From: JALENY01 sp036310185
Lineage (GTDB): Bacteria; Bacillota; Clostridia; Lachnospirales; Lachnospiraceae
Direction of reading: 5' to 3'
Assembly: GCA_036310185.1 (NCBI GenBank)
Contig: JAXJSH010000061.1
Location: 1-50,184, forward strand
Length of the DNA stretch: 50,184 nt
The translations under genes and the position numbers were made by a program. The notes under the pieces were generated by a model. The model saw only the letters and a program-made list of their open reading frames with translations. It did no database searches and was not told the DNA's origin. Every line of letters begins with the position of its first letter. Position 1 is the first letter of the stretch. Below, one piece after another: positions 32,787-40,750 of this stretch.

Positions 32787-33266
32787 ATGAAAATTACAGT
32801 TTTGTGTGTGGGAAAAATTAAAGAAAAATATCTCAGAGACGGAATCGGAGAATATGCAAAGCGTCTCGGAAGATACTGTAAGCTGGAATTTGTGGAAGTG
32901 CCGGATGAAAAGACTCCGGATGGAGCTTCCGGGACTGTGGAACTTCAGATCAAGAAGACTGAGGGAGAAAAGCTGCTGAAACACATGAAGGACGGGGATT
33001 ATGTAATTGCACTGGCCATTGACGGGAAGATGCTGGATTCCGTGGAGTTTGCAAAAAAAATGGATACTCTTGGGGTTCAGGGAGTCAGTCATGTGGTCTT
33101 TGTCATTGGCGGTTCACTTGGACTTTCGGATGAGGTGCTGAAACGTGCGGATTATAAACTGAGTTTTTCAAAAATGACATTCCCCCATCAGCTGATGCGG
33201 ATGGTTTTGCTGGAGCAGATTTATCGCGGATACCGGATCAATACGAACAGCCCTTATCATAAATAA
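32787..33266 (+). CDS. rlmH: 23S rRNA (pseudouridine1915-N3)-methyltransferase RlmH
   Basis: This 159-residue SPOUT-class enzyme methylates pseudouridine 1915 of 23S rRNA on the assembled ribosome. The family opening MKITVLCVGKIKEKYL, the SAM-binding knot FVIGGSLGLS and the ending SKMTFPHQLMRMVLLEQIYRGYRINTNSPYHK-type block are all present. GGGG precedes the ATG. It stands alone between the nfn terminator and sstT. Confidence 0.96.
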   Translation: MKITVLCVGKIKEKYLRDGIGEYAKRLGRYCKLEFVEVPDEKTPDGASGTVELQIKKTEGEKLLKHMKDGDYVIALAIDGKMLDSVEFAKKMDTLGVQGVSHVVFVIGGSLGLSDEVLKRADYKLSFSKMTFPHQLMRMVLLEQIYRGYRINTNSPYHK

Positions 33267-33292
33267 TGCAACGGTATCAATGGCTTTTTTGC

Positions 33293-33321
33293 TGTACAAG
33301 ATTAAAATTATGAGCTATAAT
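33293..33321 (+). promoter_or_regulatory. Candidate promoter of sstT
   Basis: TGTACA (33293-33298), a 17-base spacer and a consensus TATAAT (33316-33321). The -35 matches at four of six bases. Confidence 0.5.
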
Positions 33322-33351
33322 TATAAGTATTCTATGCAAGGGGGCGTTCAA

Positions 33352-34578
33352 ATGAAAACAATCGTAAAGAAGTACAATGAAACCAGTCTGATTCTTCGTA
33401 TTGTAATTGGACTTATCATCGGTACTCTGCTTGGCGTTTTTCTGCCGCAGGCTGCCGTTGTTTCTCTTTTCGGAGAACTCTTTGTAGGTGCGCTGAAAGC
33501 AATTGCACCGATTCTGGTATTTATTCTCGTTATCAGTTCACTGGCCAAAACCGGAAAAGGCATCGGTAAAAAATTCCGTACCGTTATTTTTCTTTATATG
33601 CTGAGTACTTTTCTGGCTGCCGTTGTGGCGGTAATCGGAAGTTTCCTGTTCCCGGTTACCCTGAAACTGACGGAGGCTGTAAATGATGCCGCACCGCCAA
33701 GCGGTATCGGTGAGGTTCTTGGCAATCTTCTGAACAACATGGTTTCCAACCCGGTAAGTGCACTTATGAATGCGAATTATGTGGGTATTTTGACATGGGC
33801 TGTTATTTTCGGAATCGCATTAAAAAACATTGCTTCTGAAAATACAAAAAATCTGTTGACGGAATTTTCCGATGCAGTTTCCACGGCAGTCCGCTGGATC
33901 ATCAATCTTGCTCCCTTTGGTATCATGGGGCTGGTATTTGATTCTGTCTCAGAAAATGGTCTTGCTATTTTTTCGGACTATGGAAAATTGCTGCTGGTTC
34001 TGGTTGGATGTATGCTGGCAGTTGCATTGATCGTGGATCCGATGATCGCGGGAATTGCATTGAAGAGGAATCCATACCCGCTTGTGTTCCGCTGTTTTAA
34101 AGAGAGTGGTCTGACCGCGTTCTTTACCAGAAGTTCTGCAGCGAACATTCCGGTTAACATGGCACTCTGTGAAAAGCTGGGTCTTGACAAGGATATGTAT
34201 TCCGTATCCATTCCCCTTGGGGCAACCATCAACATGGACGGCGCTGCGATCACCATTACGGTAATGTCACTGGCTGCAGCACATACGATGGGAATTGCGG
34301 TTGATTTCCCGTCTGCAATTGTCCTGAGCTTCCTGGCAACACTGGGTGCGTGCGGTGCATCCGGTGTGGCTGGCGGTTCCCTGCTTCTGATTCCGATGGC
34401 CTGCTCTCTGTTCGGCATCAGCAACGATATTGCAATGCAGGTTGTAGGAGTAGGATTTATCATTGGAGTTATTCAGGATTCACTTGAGACAGCGATCAAT
34501 TCTTCCGGTGACGTTCTGTTCGCGGCAACTGCGGAATACAGGGAGTGGATCAAAGAGGGAAGAGAAGTAAAATTTTAA
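33352..34578 (+). CDS. sstT: Serine/threonine:sodium symporter SstT
   Basis: This 408-residue membrane protein is a DAACS-family sodium-coupled amino acid symporter, closest to SstT. About eight hydrophobic helices and the re-entrant loops are visible, with the family signatures FFTRSSAANIPVNMALCEKLG and PLGATINMDGAAI. I chose the ATG at 33352, after GGGGG; the frame is open to 33280 without a good site. The next gene, a cysteine-synthase-like enzyme, lies 101 bases on and uses serine-derived substrate, so uptake and use may be linked. Confidence 0.93.
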   Translation: MKTIVKKYNETSLILRIVIGLIIGTLLGVFLPQAAVVSLFGELFVGALKAIAPILVFILVISSLAKTGKGIGKKFRTVIFLYMLSTFLAAVVAVIGSFLFPVTLKLTEAVNDAAPPSGIGEVLGNLLNNMVSNPVSALMNANYVGILTWAVIFGIALKNIASENTKNLLTEFSDAVSTAVRWIINLAPFGIMGLVFDSVSENGLAIFSDYGKLLLVLVGCMLAVALIVDPMIAGIALKRNPYPLVFRCFKESGLTAFFTRSSAANIPVNMALCEKLGLDKDMYSVSIPLGATINMDGAAITITVMSLAAAHTMGIAVDFPSAIVLSFLATLGACGASGVAGGSLLLIPMACSLFGISNDIAMQVVGVGFIIGVIQDSLETAINSSGDVLFAATAEYREWIKEGREVKF

Positions 34579-34590
34579 GCAAAAAATCAG

Positions 34591-34638
34591 CTCCGGGGCC
34601 ATATCTTTTGCAGATGATGCAAAAATATTGCCCCGGAG
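34591..34638. promoter_or_regulatory. 48-base near-perfect hairpin between sstT and cysK
   Basis: CTCCGGGGC (34591-34599) pairs with GCCCCGGAG (34630-34638); inside, ATAT and TTTTGCA pair on to a GATGA loop, giving a stem of about 20 pairs with one mismatch and one bulge. No T-tract follows on the plus strand, but six T residues follow on the minus strand. It could protect or process the sstT 3' end, pause polymerase before cysK, or stop antisense transcripts. I see no T-box or SAM riboswitch features. Confidence 0.65.
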
Positions 34639-34679
34639 AAATACAGTTTAAAGAAAAAAACATTAGGGAGAGTTTTAAT

Positions 34680-35612
34680 ATGATTTACAACAATGTTCTT
34701 GAGGCTATGGGACATACGCCTATTATTCAGCTGAATCGAATGAATGATCCGGAGGCTGCGCGCGTACTGGTCAAGTTTGAGGGACTGAATGTGGGTGGTT
34801 CCATTAAAACAAGAACCGCTTACAACATGATCTTGAAAGCGGAGGAAGACGGCATTCTCAAACCGGATTCCATTATCGTAGAGCCGACCAGCGGAAACCA
34901 GGGAATCGGTCTTGCTCTTGTGGGTGCGGTCAAAGGATATGAGACCATCATTATTATGCCGGATTCTGTAAGCAGAGAACGTAAGATGCTGGTGGAACAC
35001 TACGGTGCAAAAGTGATTCTGATCCACGATGCGGGAAACATCGGTGACTGCATCGAGGAATGTCTGCAGACTGCAAAGCGTATGGCGGCTGAAAATCCAC
35101 GCGTATTTGTACCGCAGCAGTTCGAAAACCAGGCGAATCCCATGGTGCACCGCCACCATACCGGACTTGAGATCCTGGAACAGGTTGCGGGACCAATCGA
35201 CGGATTCTGTTCCGGCATCGGAACCGGCGGAAGTATTACCGGAATCGGTGAGACCCTGAAAGCGCTGAATCCGGATATGGAAATCTGGGCTGTTGAACCG
35301 GAAAATGCAGCAATTCTGGCTGGTGGAACCATTGGCACACATATTCAGATGGGGATTGGCGACGGGGTTGTGCCGGATGTCCTGAATCAGCAGATTTACG
35401 ATGATATTTACATCGTTACAGATGAAGAGGCCCTTCAGACAGCAAAGGATCTGGCCCGTCTGGAAGGTCTCATGTGCGGTATCTCCAGCGGCACCAATGT
35501 TGCGGCTGCGCTCAAAATGGCGAAAAAGCTTGGAAAAGGCAAAACGGTGGTAACCATCCTTCCGGATACGGCAGAACGCTATTTTTCAACACCATTATTT
35601 GAGGAAGATTAA
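34680..35612 (+). CDS. cysK: Cysteine synthase family PLP enzyme
   Basis: This 310-residue enzyme probably makes cysteine from O-acetylserine and sulfide. The PLP lysine is K43 in GGSIKTRTAYNM, the substrate loop is PTSGNQGIG, the phosphate-binding loop GIGTGGSITGIG, and SSGTN lies near the C-terminus. Two positions differ from the textbook CysK pattern: KDR reads KTR and SGNTG reads SGNQG. The enzyme may therefore use a different substrate from classic CysK. I chose the ATG at 34680, 9 bases after GGGAG; the frame is open upstream to 34545 through the hairpin, which is not coding. Confidence 0.85.
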   Translation: MIYNNVLEAMGHTPIIQLNRMNDPEAARVLVKFEGLNVGGSIKTRTAYNMILKAEEDGILKPDSIIVEPTSGNQGIGLALVGAVKGYETIIIMPDSVSRERKMLVEHYGAKVILIHDAGNIGDCIEECLQTAKRMAAENPRVFVPQQFENQANPMVHRHHTGLEILEQVAGPIDGFCSGIGTGGSITGIGETLKALNPDMEIWAVEPENAAILAGGTIGTHIQMGIGDGVVPDVLNQQIYDDIYIVTDEEALQTAKDLARLEGLMCGISSGTNVAAALKMAKKLGKGKTVVTILPDTAERYFSTPLFEED

Positions 35613-35670
35613 GAGACAGAGCCAACAGAAAAGACATAAATGGTCTGTGCTGGATGAATGAGGAGATATT

Positions 35671-36240
35671 ATGAAAGAACTTGGTCTGACAATGGAGGGA
35701 AAACCTATGGAAATCGACCGGATTGAATCCTTTGTGGCGAAACATCCGATCTATCAGTACAGTATTGTTCCGGTATCTGAAATTCCATTTTCCGAAAATG
35801 TTAGAGAAATATGTAAAAATGAGTGTAACCGTTATGGAAAAAGCTGGTCCTGCCCGCCGGCTGTGGGTACGGTAGAGGAATGCAGGGAACGCTGCATGCA
35901 GTACAAACTGGCACTTGTTTTTTCAACGGTTGCGGAAACCGGTGATGCTTACGATTTTGATTCTGTTCTGCACACGAACGCAGAACATGAGGATATTACG
36001 TTAAGGATCGTGGATCGCATTGAAAAAGACGGAAATCAGGTACTGGCGCTGTCCAGCAATTCCTGTGCGCTCTGCCATGACTGCAACTATCCAAATGGAA
36101 CGTGCCGTTTTCCGCACCATATGCATCCCTGTATTGAGAGTTATGGAATTGTGGTGGCGCCCCTTTTGGAAAAACTGGGTATGGATTACGCCATCAGTGA
36201 AAAACAGGTGCTTTGGTTTAGCATACTATTTATTTCTTAA
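35671..36240 (+). CDS. DUF2284 putative metal-binding protein
   Basis: This 189-residue protein fits the DUF2284 family, small cysteine-rich proteins thought to bind metal. Cysteine groups are CKNEC...CPPAVG...CRERC near the N-terminal half and CALCHDCNYPNGTC...HPC toward the C-terminus. There is no membrane segment. Its function is unknown. GAGGAG lies 5-6 bases before this ATG; a second ATG at 35707 would drop twelve residues. The last 20 bases carry the -35 element of the yqfC promoter. Confidence 0.85.
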   Translation: MKELGLTMEGKPMEIDRIESFVAKHPIYQYSIVPVSEIPFSENVREICKNECNRYGKSWSCPPAVGTVEECRERCMQYKLALVFSTVAETGDAYDFDSVLHTNAEHEDITLRIVDRIEKDGNQVLALSSNSCALCHDCNYPNGTCRFPHHMHPCIESYGIVVAPLLEKLGMDYAISEKQVLWFSILFIS

Positions 36241-36249
36241 ACATATAAT
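36221..36249 (+). promoter_or_regulatory. Sigma-E-type sporulation promoter of yqfCD
   Basis: GCATACT (36221-36227) fits the sigma-E -35 consensus KMATATT at 6 of 7 positions. After exactly 14 bases, CATATAAT (36242-36249) fits the -10 consensus CATACAHT at 7 of 8. No housekeeping -35 lies 17 bases before the TATAAT. yqfC and yqfD belong to the mother-cell sigma-E regulon in Bacillus subtilis, so the match agrees with the gene's role. Confidence 0.65.
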
Positions 36250-36273
36250 CAATCAATAAAATACGCGAGGTAT

Positions 36274-36510
36274 ATGTTGGAATTGCCCGTGTCATACGAT
36301 TTCAAAGAGGCTACTTTCAAACTGAGGGGACGTCGCAGTGTTTATATAGAGAATTACCGTAAAATTACGGAATACACCTGTGAGCACGTGGCGCTCCTCA
36401 CGAAAGCGGGGCCTGTTCACATCTACGGACAGAATCTGTCCATTTCCTACTACACAGTTGAAGATATGAAAATAGAGGGGACAATCTCAAAAATCTGCTT
36501 CGGAGAATAA
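36274..36510 (+). CDS. yqfC: Sporulation protein YqfC (YabP/YqfC family)
   Basis: This 78-residue protein matches the YabP/YqfC family: ELPVSYDFKEATFKLRGRRSVYIENYRKI, then VHIYGQNLSISYYTVEDMKIEG. It is made in the mother cell of sporulating Firmicutes; its exact job is not known. GAGG ends only three bases before the ATG, so the TTG at 36277 (opening (M)ELPVSYD, spacing 6) is a fair alternative start. It precedes yqfD, as in Bacillus. Confidence 0.9.
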   Translation: MLELPVSYDFKEATFKLRGRRSVYIENYRKITEYTCEHVALLTKAGPVHIYGQNLSISYYTVEDMKIEGTISKICFGE

Positions 36511-36526
36511 TGGGGGTGATCCTGTT
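36510..36526 (+). promoter_or_regulatory. Extended Shine-Dalgarno of yqfD with no standard start codon
   Basis: GGGGGTGATCC (36512-36522) pairs with almost the whole 16S tail (ideal AAGGAGGTGATCC). A start codon is expected near 36524, and the in-frame codon there is GTT. Starting at GTT would give (M)YNRVRNFFMGYYRIR, matching the short N-terminal stretch that YqfD proteins normally have. No ATG, GTG or TTG is in frame between the site and 36551. Confidence 0.5.
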
Positions 36527-36550
36527 TATAACCGTGTACGCAATTTTTTC

Positions 36551-37846
36551 ATGGGCTATTATCGCATAAGAACCTGTGGGATGGACAACAAGAGATTATG
36601 GAATATGTGTGCCTATCACGGCGTCGATATCTGGAATCTTGAATTCAGGGAAGAATCCTATTTTTTATCCATATCAAAGAAAAATCTTGGTGTTTTTACC
36701 GAACTGGTCAAAAAAACAGATGTGAAATACGAGCTGGTGTCAGAACACGGATTTCCGTATCTGCTGGAACGTTTCCGGAAAAATATTACTTTTTTTTTGG
36801 GAATTGGGGCTGCGCTGGGGCTGATGATCGGTTTGTCCCAGTTTATCTGGAGCATACAGATTGTGGGAAATACGGGGTACGGAGATGAGGAGCTTCTTCG
36901 TTTTATGAAGACCCGGAATGTGGCCCATGGTATGTGGAAACAAAAAGTGGCCTGTTCGGAACTGGCGGCATCTCTTCGTGAGTATTTTCCAAATATCACC
37001 TGGGTCACAGTCAAGATCCAAGGGACGAATCTGGTGGTGGAGATGAAGGAAAATATACTGGATTCGGATCGGCTTTCTTCGGAAACAGAATCTGCGGATG
37101 AAAGCGGAAATCAGGCGCAGAGCCAGGTTTCCGAGGACGACGGGGATCCAGATGCGCAGACGGATGCAGCAGAGGTGCCAAGCAATCTGGTCGCCGAGAA
37201 GGACGGAGTGATTGTTCAGATGATCACAAGAAGCGGTGTGCCCCTGGTGACACCGGGTACGGAATGCAAAAAAGGTGATGTGCTGGTAGAAGGCGTTGTT
37301 CCGATCTATAACGACAGCAAAGAAGTGGTACGTTATGAATATGTGGAAGCAGATGCGGATATTTCGATTCAGACCACATACGCCTATTATGATGAATTTG
37401 ACCGGAATTATGAAAATGCGGTTTATGACCATTCCGAGTTTCGTTACTTTCTGCAGGTGGGAAAATGGAAGATCGGAAAATCTGCCGAAAAAGCGGCGGA
37501 AGATGAAAATTTATCAAAAATGGAGCTTGGGGAGTACCATCAATTGACGCTGACCGACACTTTTTTGCTCCCGGTGTATTATGGAACGGAAGAAGAACGG
37601 ATTTATCAGATCCGTGATGCCGTCTATACGGAAGAAGAGTGTGAAGATCTGGCAAATGCCCGGCTGAACCGCTTTCTTTCCGATTTGGAGAAAAAAGGGG
37701 TTCAAATATATGAAAATAATGTTAAAATAGTAATGTCTGATGCAAAATGTATCATAAAAGGAGAAATACTTGTGGTGGAGCGCGCATTTCGGAAAGAACC
37801 TTTTTCGCCGGGTGCATATCTCACAGCACAGCTTCAGGAGGAATAA
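36551..37846 (+). CDS. yqfD: Sporulation protein YqfD
   Basis: From this conservative ATG the protein has 431 residues. The N-terminal cytosolic domain (RIRTCGMDNKRLWNMC...) leads to one membrane helix (about 77-97, NITFFLGIGAALGLMIGL). An outer POTRA-like segment follows (SIQIVGNTGYGDEELLRFM), then an acidic linker and a beta-rich C-terminal part. YqfD is a mother-cell sporulation protein of unknown mechanism. The start is doubtful: this ATG has no ribosome binding site, while an extended one points to a GTT at 36524 that would add nine residues. The stop is followed directly by phoH (TAAATG). Confidence 0.9.
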   Translation: MGYYRIRTCGMDNKRLWNMCAYHGVDIWNLEFREESYFLSISKKNLGVFTELVKKTDVKYELVSEHGFPYLLERFRKNITFFLGIGAALGLMIGLSQFIWSIQIVGNTGYGDEELLRFMKTRNVAHGMWKQKVACSELAASLREYFPNITWVTVKIQGTNLVVEMKENILDSDRLSSETESADESGNQAQSQVSEDDGDPDAQTDAAEVPSNLVAEKDGVIVQMITRSGVPLVTPGTECKKGDVLVEGVVPIYNDSKEVVRYEYVEADADISIQTTYAYYDEFDRNYENAVYDHSEFRYFLQVGKWKIGKSAEKAAEDENLSKMELGEYHQLTLTDTFLLPVYYGTEEERIYQIRDAVYTEEECEDLANARLNRFLSDLEKKGVQIYENNVKIVMSDAKCIIKGEILVVERAFRKEPFSPGAYLTAQLQEE

Positions 37847-38845
37847 ATGAGCAGTATCGTAGAAGCAATACTTGATGTGCCGGCAGAGTATGCCGGTAAT
37901 GTGTTTGGTCAATTTGACGAACACATGAAAAAAATTGAACGGACACTGAATGTCACCCTGATCGAAAGGGACGGCGTTTTAAAAATACTGGGAAGTCCGG
38001 CAGCTGCCCGGAAGGCCAAAAATATCGTGGAACAGCTGATTCTGCTGGCAAAACGGGGAAATACCATCAGCATGCAGAATGTGAATTATGCGCTGGCGCT
38101 GGCGGAAGAAGAAAAAGAAGATGCAATCGGGGAGATTGACCGGGATCTGATCTGTCACACCATAAACGGAAGACCGATCAAGCCAAAGACTCTGGGTCAG
38201 AAAAATTATGTGGATCAGATTCGAAGAAAAATGATCGTATTCGGAATCGGTCCTGCCGGTACGGGAAAGACCTATCTGGCCATGGCCATGGCCATCAAGG
38301 CTTTTAAAGACGGCGATGTGAGCCGGATCATTCTGACCAGGCCGGCCATCGAAGCCGGAGAGAAACTGGGCTTTCTGCCCGGTGATCTGCAGAGCAAAGT
38401 AGATCCCTATCTGCGGCCTTTGTATGATGCGCTGCATCAGATCATGGGTGCGGAAGCTTTTATGAAAAATATGGAAAAGGGACTGATCGAGGTGGCACCG
38501 CTTGCCTATATGAGAGGACGTACACTGGACAATGCCTTTATCATTCTGGATGAGGCGCAGAATACGACGCCTGCCCAGATGAAAATGTTTTTGACCCGTA
38601 TCGGGTTCGGCTCCAAAGTCATTATTACCGGTGACCTTTCCCAGAAAGATTTGCCGGGAGGCGCAAAATCAGGTCTGGATGTGGCAATGCAGGTTCTGAA
38701 AAATGTCAGTGAGCTGTCTTTTTGTGAGCTGACCAGCAAGGATGTGGTGCGGCATCCGCTGGTTCAGAAGATTGTACAGGCTTATGATGCCTATGAAAAG
38801 CAGGCGAAAACAACAAAAAATCGAAAAACAAGAGGTACGACATGA
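37847..38845 (+). CDS. phoH: PhoH family ATPase
   Basis: This 332-residue protein has an N-terminal KH-like region and a C-terminal PhoH ATPase domain with Walker A GPAGTGKTYLAMAMA (about 133) and Walker B FIILDEAQNTT. Family members are linked to RNA metabolism, often beside YbeY. AGGAGG precedes the ATG. The stop overlaps the ybeY start by four bases (ATGA). In Bacillus the 7TM-HD gene yqfF lies between phoH and ybeY; it is absent here. Confidence 0.94.
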   Translation: MSSIVEAILDVPAEYAGNVFGQFDEHMKKIERTLNVTLIERDGVLKILGSPAAARKAKNIVEQLILLAKRGNTISMQNVNYALALAEEEKEDAIGEIDRDLICHTINGRPIKPKTLGQKNYVDQIRRKMIVFGIGPAGTGKTYLAMAMAIKAFKDGDVSRIILTRPAIEAGEKLGFLPGDLQSKVDPYLRPLYDALHQIMGAEAFMKNMEKGLIEVAPLAYMRGRTLDNAFIILDEAQNTTPAQMKMFLTRIGFGSKVIITGDLSQKDLPGGAKSGLDVAMQVLKNVSELSFCELTSKDVVRHPLVQKIVQAYDAYEKQAKTTKNRKTRGTT

Positions 38846-39369
38846 CCATACATTTAGAAAATGAATACGAAGAATCATCTCTGTCGGAAATTTTTGACTT
38901 TGATTATGAGAAAGTGGCGGAAGCGGTTGTGGTTCAGGCGCTTGATCAGGAAAAATGTCCTTACGAGGCAAGTGTGGAGATTCTGATTACTTCGGATGAG
39001 GAAATACATCGCCTGAACATGGAACACAGAGGAATCGACCGTCCTACGGATGTGTTGTCTTTTCCGATGATTGATTTTGAAACGCCGGCTGCATATGATT
39101 TTCTGGAAGAGGAATCCTCTGATTTTTACTTTGATCCGGACAGCGGTGAGCTCTTGCTCGGCGATATGGTGTTATCGGTGCCGCGTATTGTGGCTCAGGC
39201 ACAGGAATATGGCCACAGCAGAAAGCGGGAATATGCATTTCTGATTGCCCATAGTATGCTTCATCTGCTGGGATATGACCATATGGAGCCGGAAGAGGCG
39301 GCTCTGATGGAAAGAAAGCAGACGGAAATTCTGGATGCGCTGAAAATATACCGCGAAGGAGAGGCATAA
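38842..39369 (+). CDS. ybeY: Endoribonuclease YbeY
   Basis: This 175-residue zinc-dependent RNase takes part in 16S rRNA 3'-end maturation and ribosome quality control. The zinc motif is complete: HSMLHLLGYDH (H-x3-H-x5-H) near residue 140. The N-terminal half shows the usual LNMEHRGIDRPTDVLSFPM. Coupled to phoH by a four-base overlap. The next gene begins directly after its stop. Confidence 0.95.
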   Translation: MTIHLENEYEESSLSEIFDFDYEKVAEAVVVQALDQEKCPYEASVEILITSDEEIHRLNMEHRGIDRPTDVLSFPMIDFETPAAYDFLEEESSDFYFDPDSGELLLGDMVLSVPRIVAQAQEYGHSRKREYAFLIAHSMLHLLGYDHMEPEEAALMERKQTEILDALKIYREGEA

Positions 39370-40485
39370 ATGAAGAAAACGATTACGACACTTTTGCTTT
39401 TTGCGGTGTGCGGTATGCTGTTTGTGGGATGTCGGAAAAAGGATGAAGTGACGCAGGAACCGACTGTGACGGAAACGCCTGTTCCGACGGAGACTGGGAC
39501 GCCCACACCCACACCGGAAGAAATCGTTGAAGCGGAAGTGGTTCAGGAAGAACCGATTCCGGAGGGAATGGTAAAGAGCTATCTGAGTGGTGAATATGTA
39601 ACTGCGGAAGTGGGAAGACGGCGGCCGGTAGCGGTTATGATCAACAATGTGGAAGCCGCTTTGCCGTCTGCGGGAATTTCACAGGCGGATGTGTTTTACG
39701 AGGCACCGGTGGAAGGTGCGCTGACCAGAGTGATGGCCATTTTTGAAAATTATGATGGCCTTGAAAAAATTGGTTCGGTGCGCAGCTGCCGTGACTATTT
39801 TCTGGATTATGCCATGGGGTTTGATGCGATTTACGTGCATTACGGACAGGCGGCATATGCACTTCCCTATTTTGAACTGCCTCAGATCAATAATATCAGT
39901 GGTCTGGCGTATTATGGTGATCAGGTATTTTATCGGACCAATGACAGACCTTCCCCCCACAATGCCTATACAGGTGCGGAATTGATCGAAGAGGCAATCG
40001 ACATCTGCGGTTACAGTCAGGAATATCCGGAGGATTATCAGCCCCAGTTCACATTTGCCTGGGTCGGCGAAGAGGTATATCTGGAAAACGGAAGTGATGC
40101 AAATCTGATCAGACCGGGATATATGTTCAACGCACCATGGTTTGAATATAACGAAGCAGAAGGTGTCTACTACCGCTATCAGTATGAGGAACCGCATATT
40201 GATGAGACCACCGGGGAGCAGCTGAAAGTGAAAAATATCATTATTCAGTACACAGGTTGGGAAAACTATGATGAAAACGGCTATCTGAACCTGTATGCCG
40301 GTGAAGGCGGTGCCTGCAAATTTATCACAAACGGAAAAGTGATCGACGGAACCTGGAAACGCCTCTATGAATGGGGTCCGGAAAAATATTATGACTCCGA
40401 GGGAAATGAGATCACTTTAAATACAGGAAAAACCTGGATCTGTGTTGTGCAGGATACGTATGCAGATGACGTGCAGATTTCCTGA
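39370..40485 (+). CDS. DUF3048 lipoprotein
   Basis: This 371-residue protein starts with a lipoprotein signal (MKKTITTLLLFAVCGMLFVGC), with C21 as the predicted lipidated cysteine. A Thr/Pro/Glu-rich spacer (about 30-55) reaches across the wall. The DUF3048 (YerB-type) domain follows: RRPVAVMINNVEAALPSAG, then SVRSCRDYFLDYA and RPSPHNAYT. The function of the family is unknown; it acts on the outer face of the membrane. GGAGAGG precedes the ATG, which follows the ybeY stop directly. Confidence 0.9.
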   Translation: MKKTITTLLLFAVCGMLFVGCRKKDEVTQEPTVTETPVPTETGTPTPTPEEIVEAEVVQEEPIPEGMVKSYLSGEYVTAEVGRRRPVAVMINNVEAALPSAGISQADVFYEAPVEGALTRVMAIFENYDGLEKIGSVRSCRDYFLDYAMGFDAIYVHYGQAAYALPYFELPQINNISGLAYYGDQVFYRTNDRPSPHNAYTGAELIEEAIDICGYSQEYPEDYQPQFTFAWVGEEVYLENGSDANLIRPGYMFNAPWFEYNEAEGVYYRYQYEEPHIDETTGEQLKVKNIIIQYTGWENYDENGYLNLYAGEGGACKFITNGKVIDGTWKRLYEWGPEKYYDSEGNEITLNTGKTWICVVQDTYADDVQIS

Positions 40486-40528
40486 CGGCAGACAAAATTA
40501 AGAAAAAAGTAAGTATTGGAGAACAAAA

Positions 40529-40750
40529 ATGGATGAGATGAAAATCGGAAGAATCAACGAACTGGCACGCAAGTCAAAAGCAGAAGGGCTGACTCCCGAG
40601 GAGAAGGAAGAACAGCAGAAACTGCGTCAGGAATACATTGCTGCATTTCGTATGAACATGCGTACACAGCTGAATCGGATCGATGTTGTAGAACCGGATG
40701 GTTCCATTGTGAATCTGGGTGAAAAATATGACAGACAAAAAAAGCATTAG
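40529..40750 (+). CDS. DUF896 family protein
   Basis: This 73-residue protein matches the DUF896 (YnzC-type) family: IGRINELARKSKAEGLTPEE, then LRQEYIAAFRMNMRTQL. It is a short helical hairpin followed by a tail; in Bacillus a relative belongs to the SOS-induced yneA operon, but its role is not settled. GGAG lies 8-9 bases before the ATG. Its end overlaps the next gene by 23 bases. Confidence 0.9.
   Translation: MDEMKIGRINELARKSKAEGLTPEEKEEQQKLRQEYIAAFRMNMRTQLNRIDVVEPDGSIVNLGEKYDRQKKH

Noticed and set aside
34591..34638. Hairpin before cysK as a T-box or SAM riboswitch
   Set aside because: It is a single simple stem, without the specifier loop, T-box sequence, or multi-helix junction and kink-turn of those elements.
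36510..36569. 19-codon hydrophobic ORF (ATG at 36510) between yqfC and yqfD
   Set aside because: It overlaps the yqfC stop and its start sits on the Shine-Dalgarno of yqfD. The only reason to keep it is the possible -1 shift into yqfD noted above.
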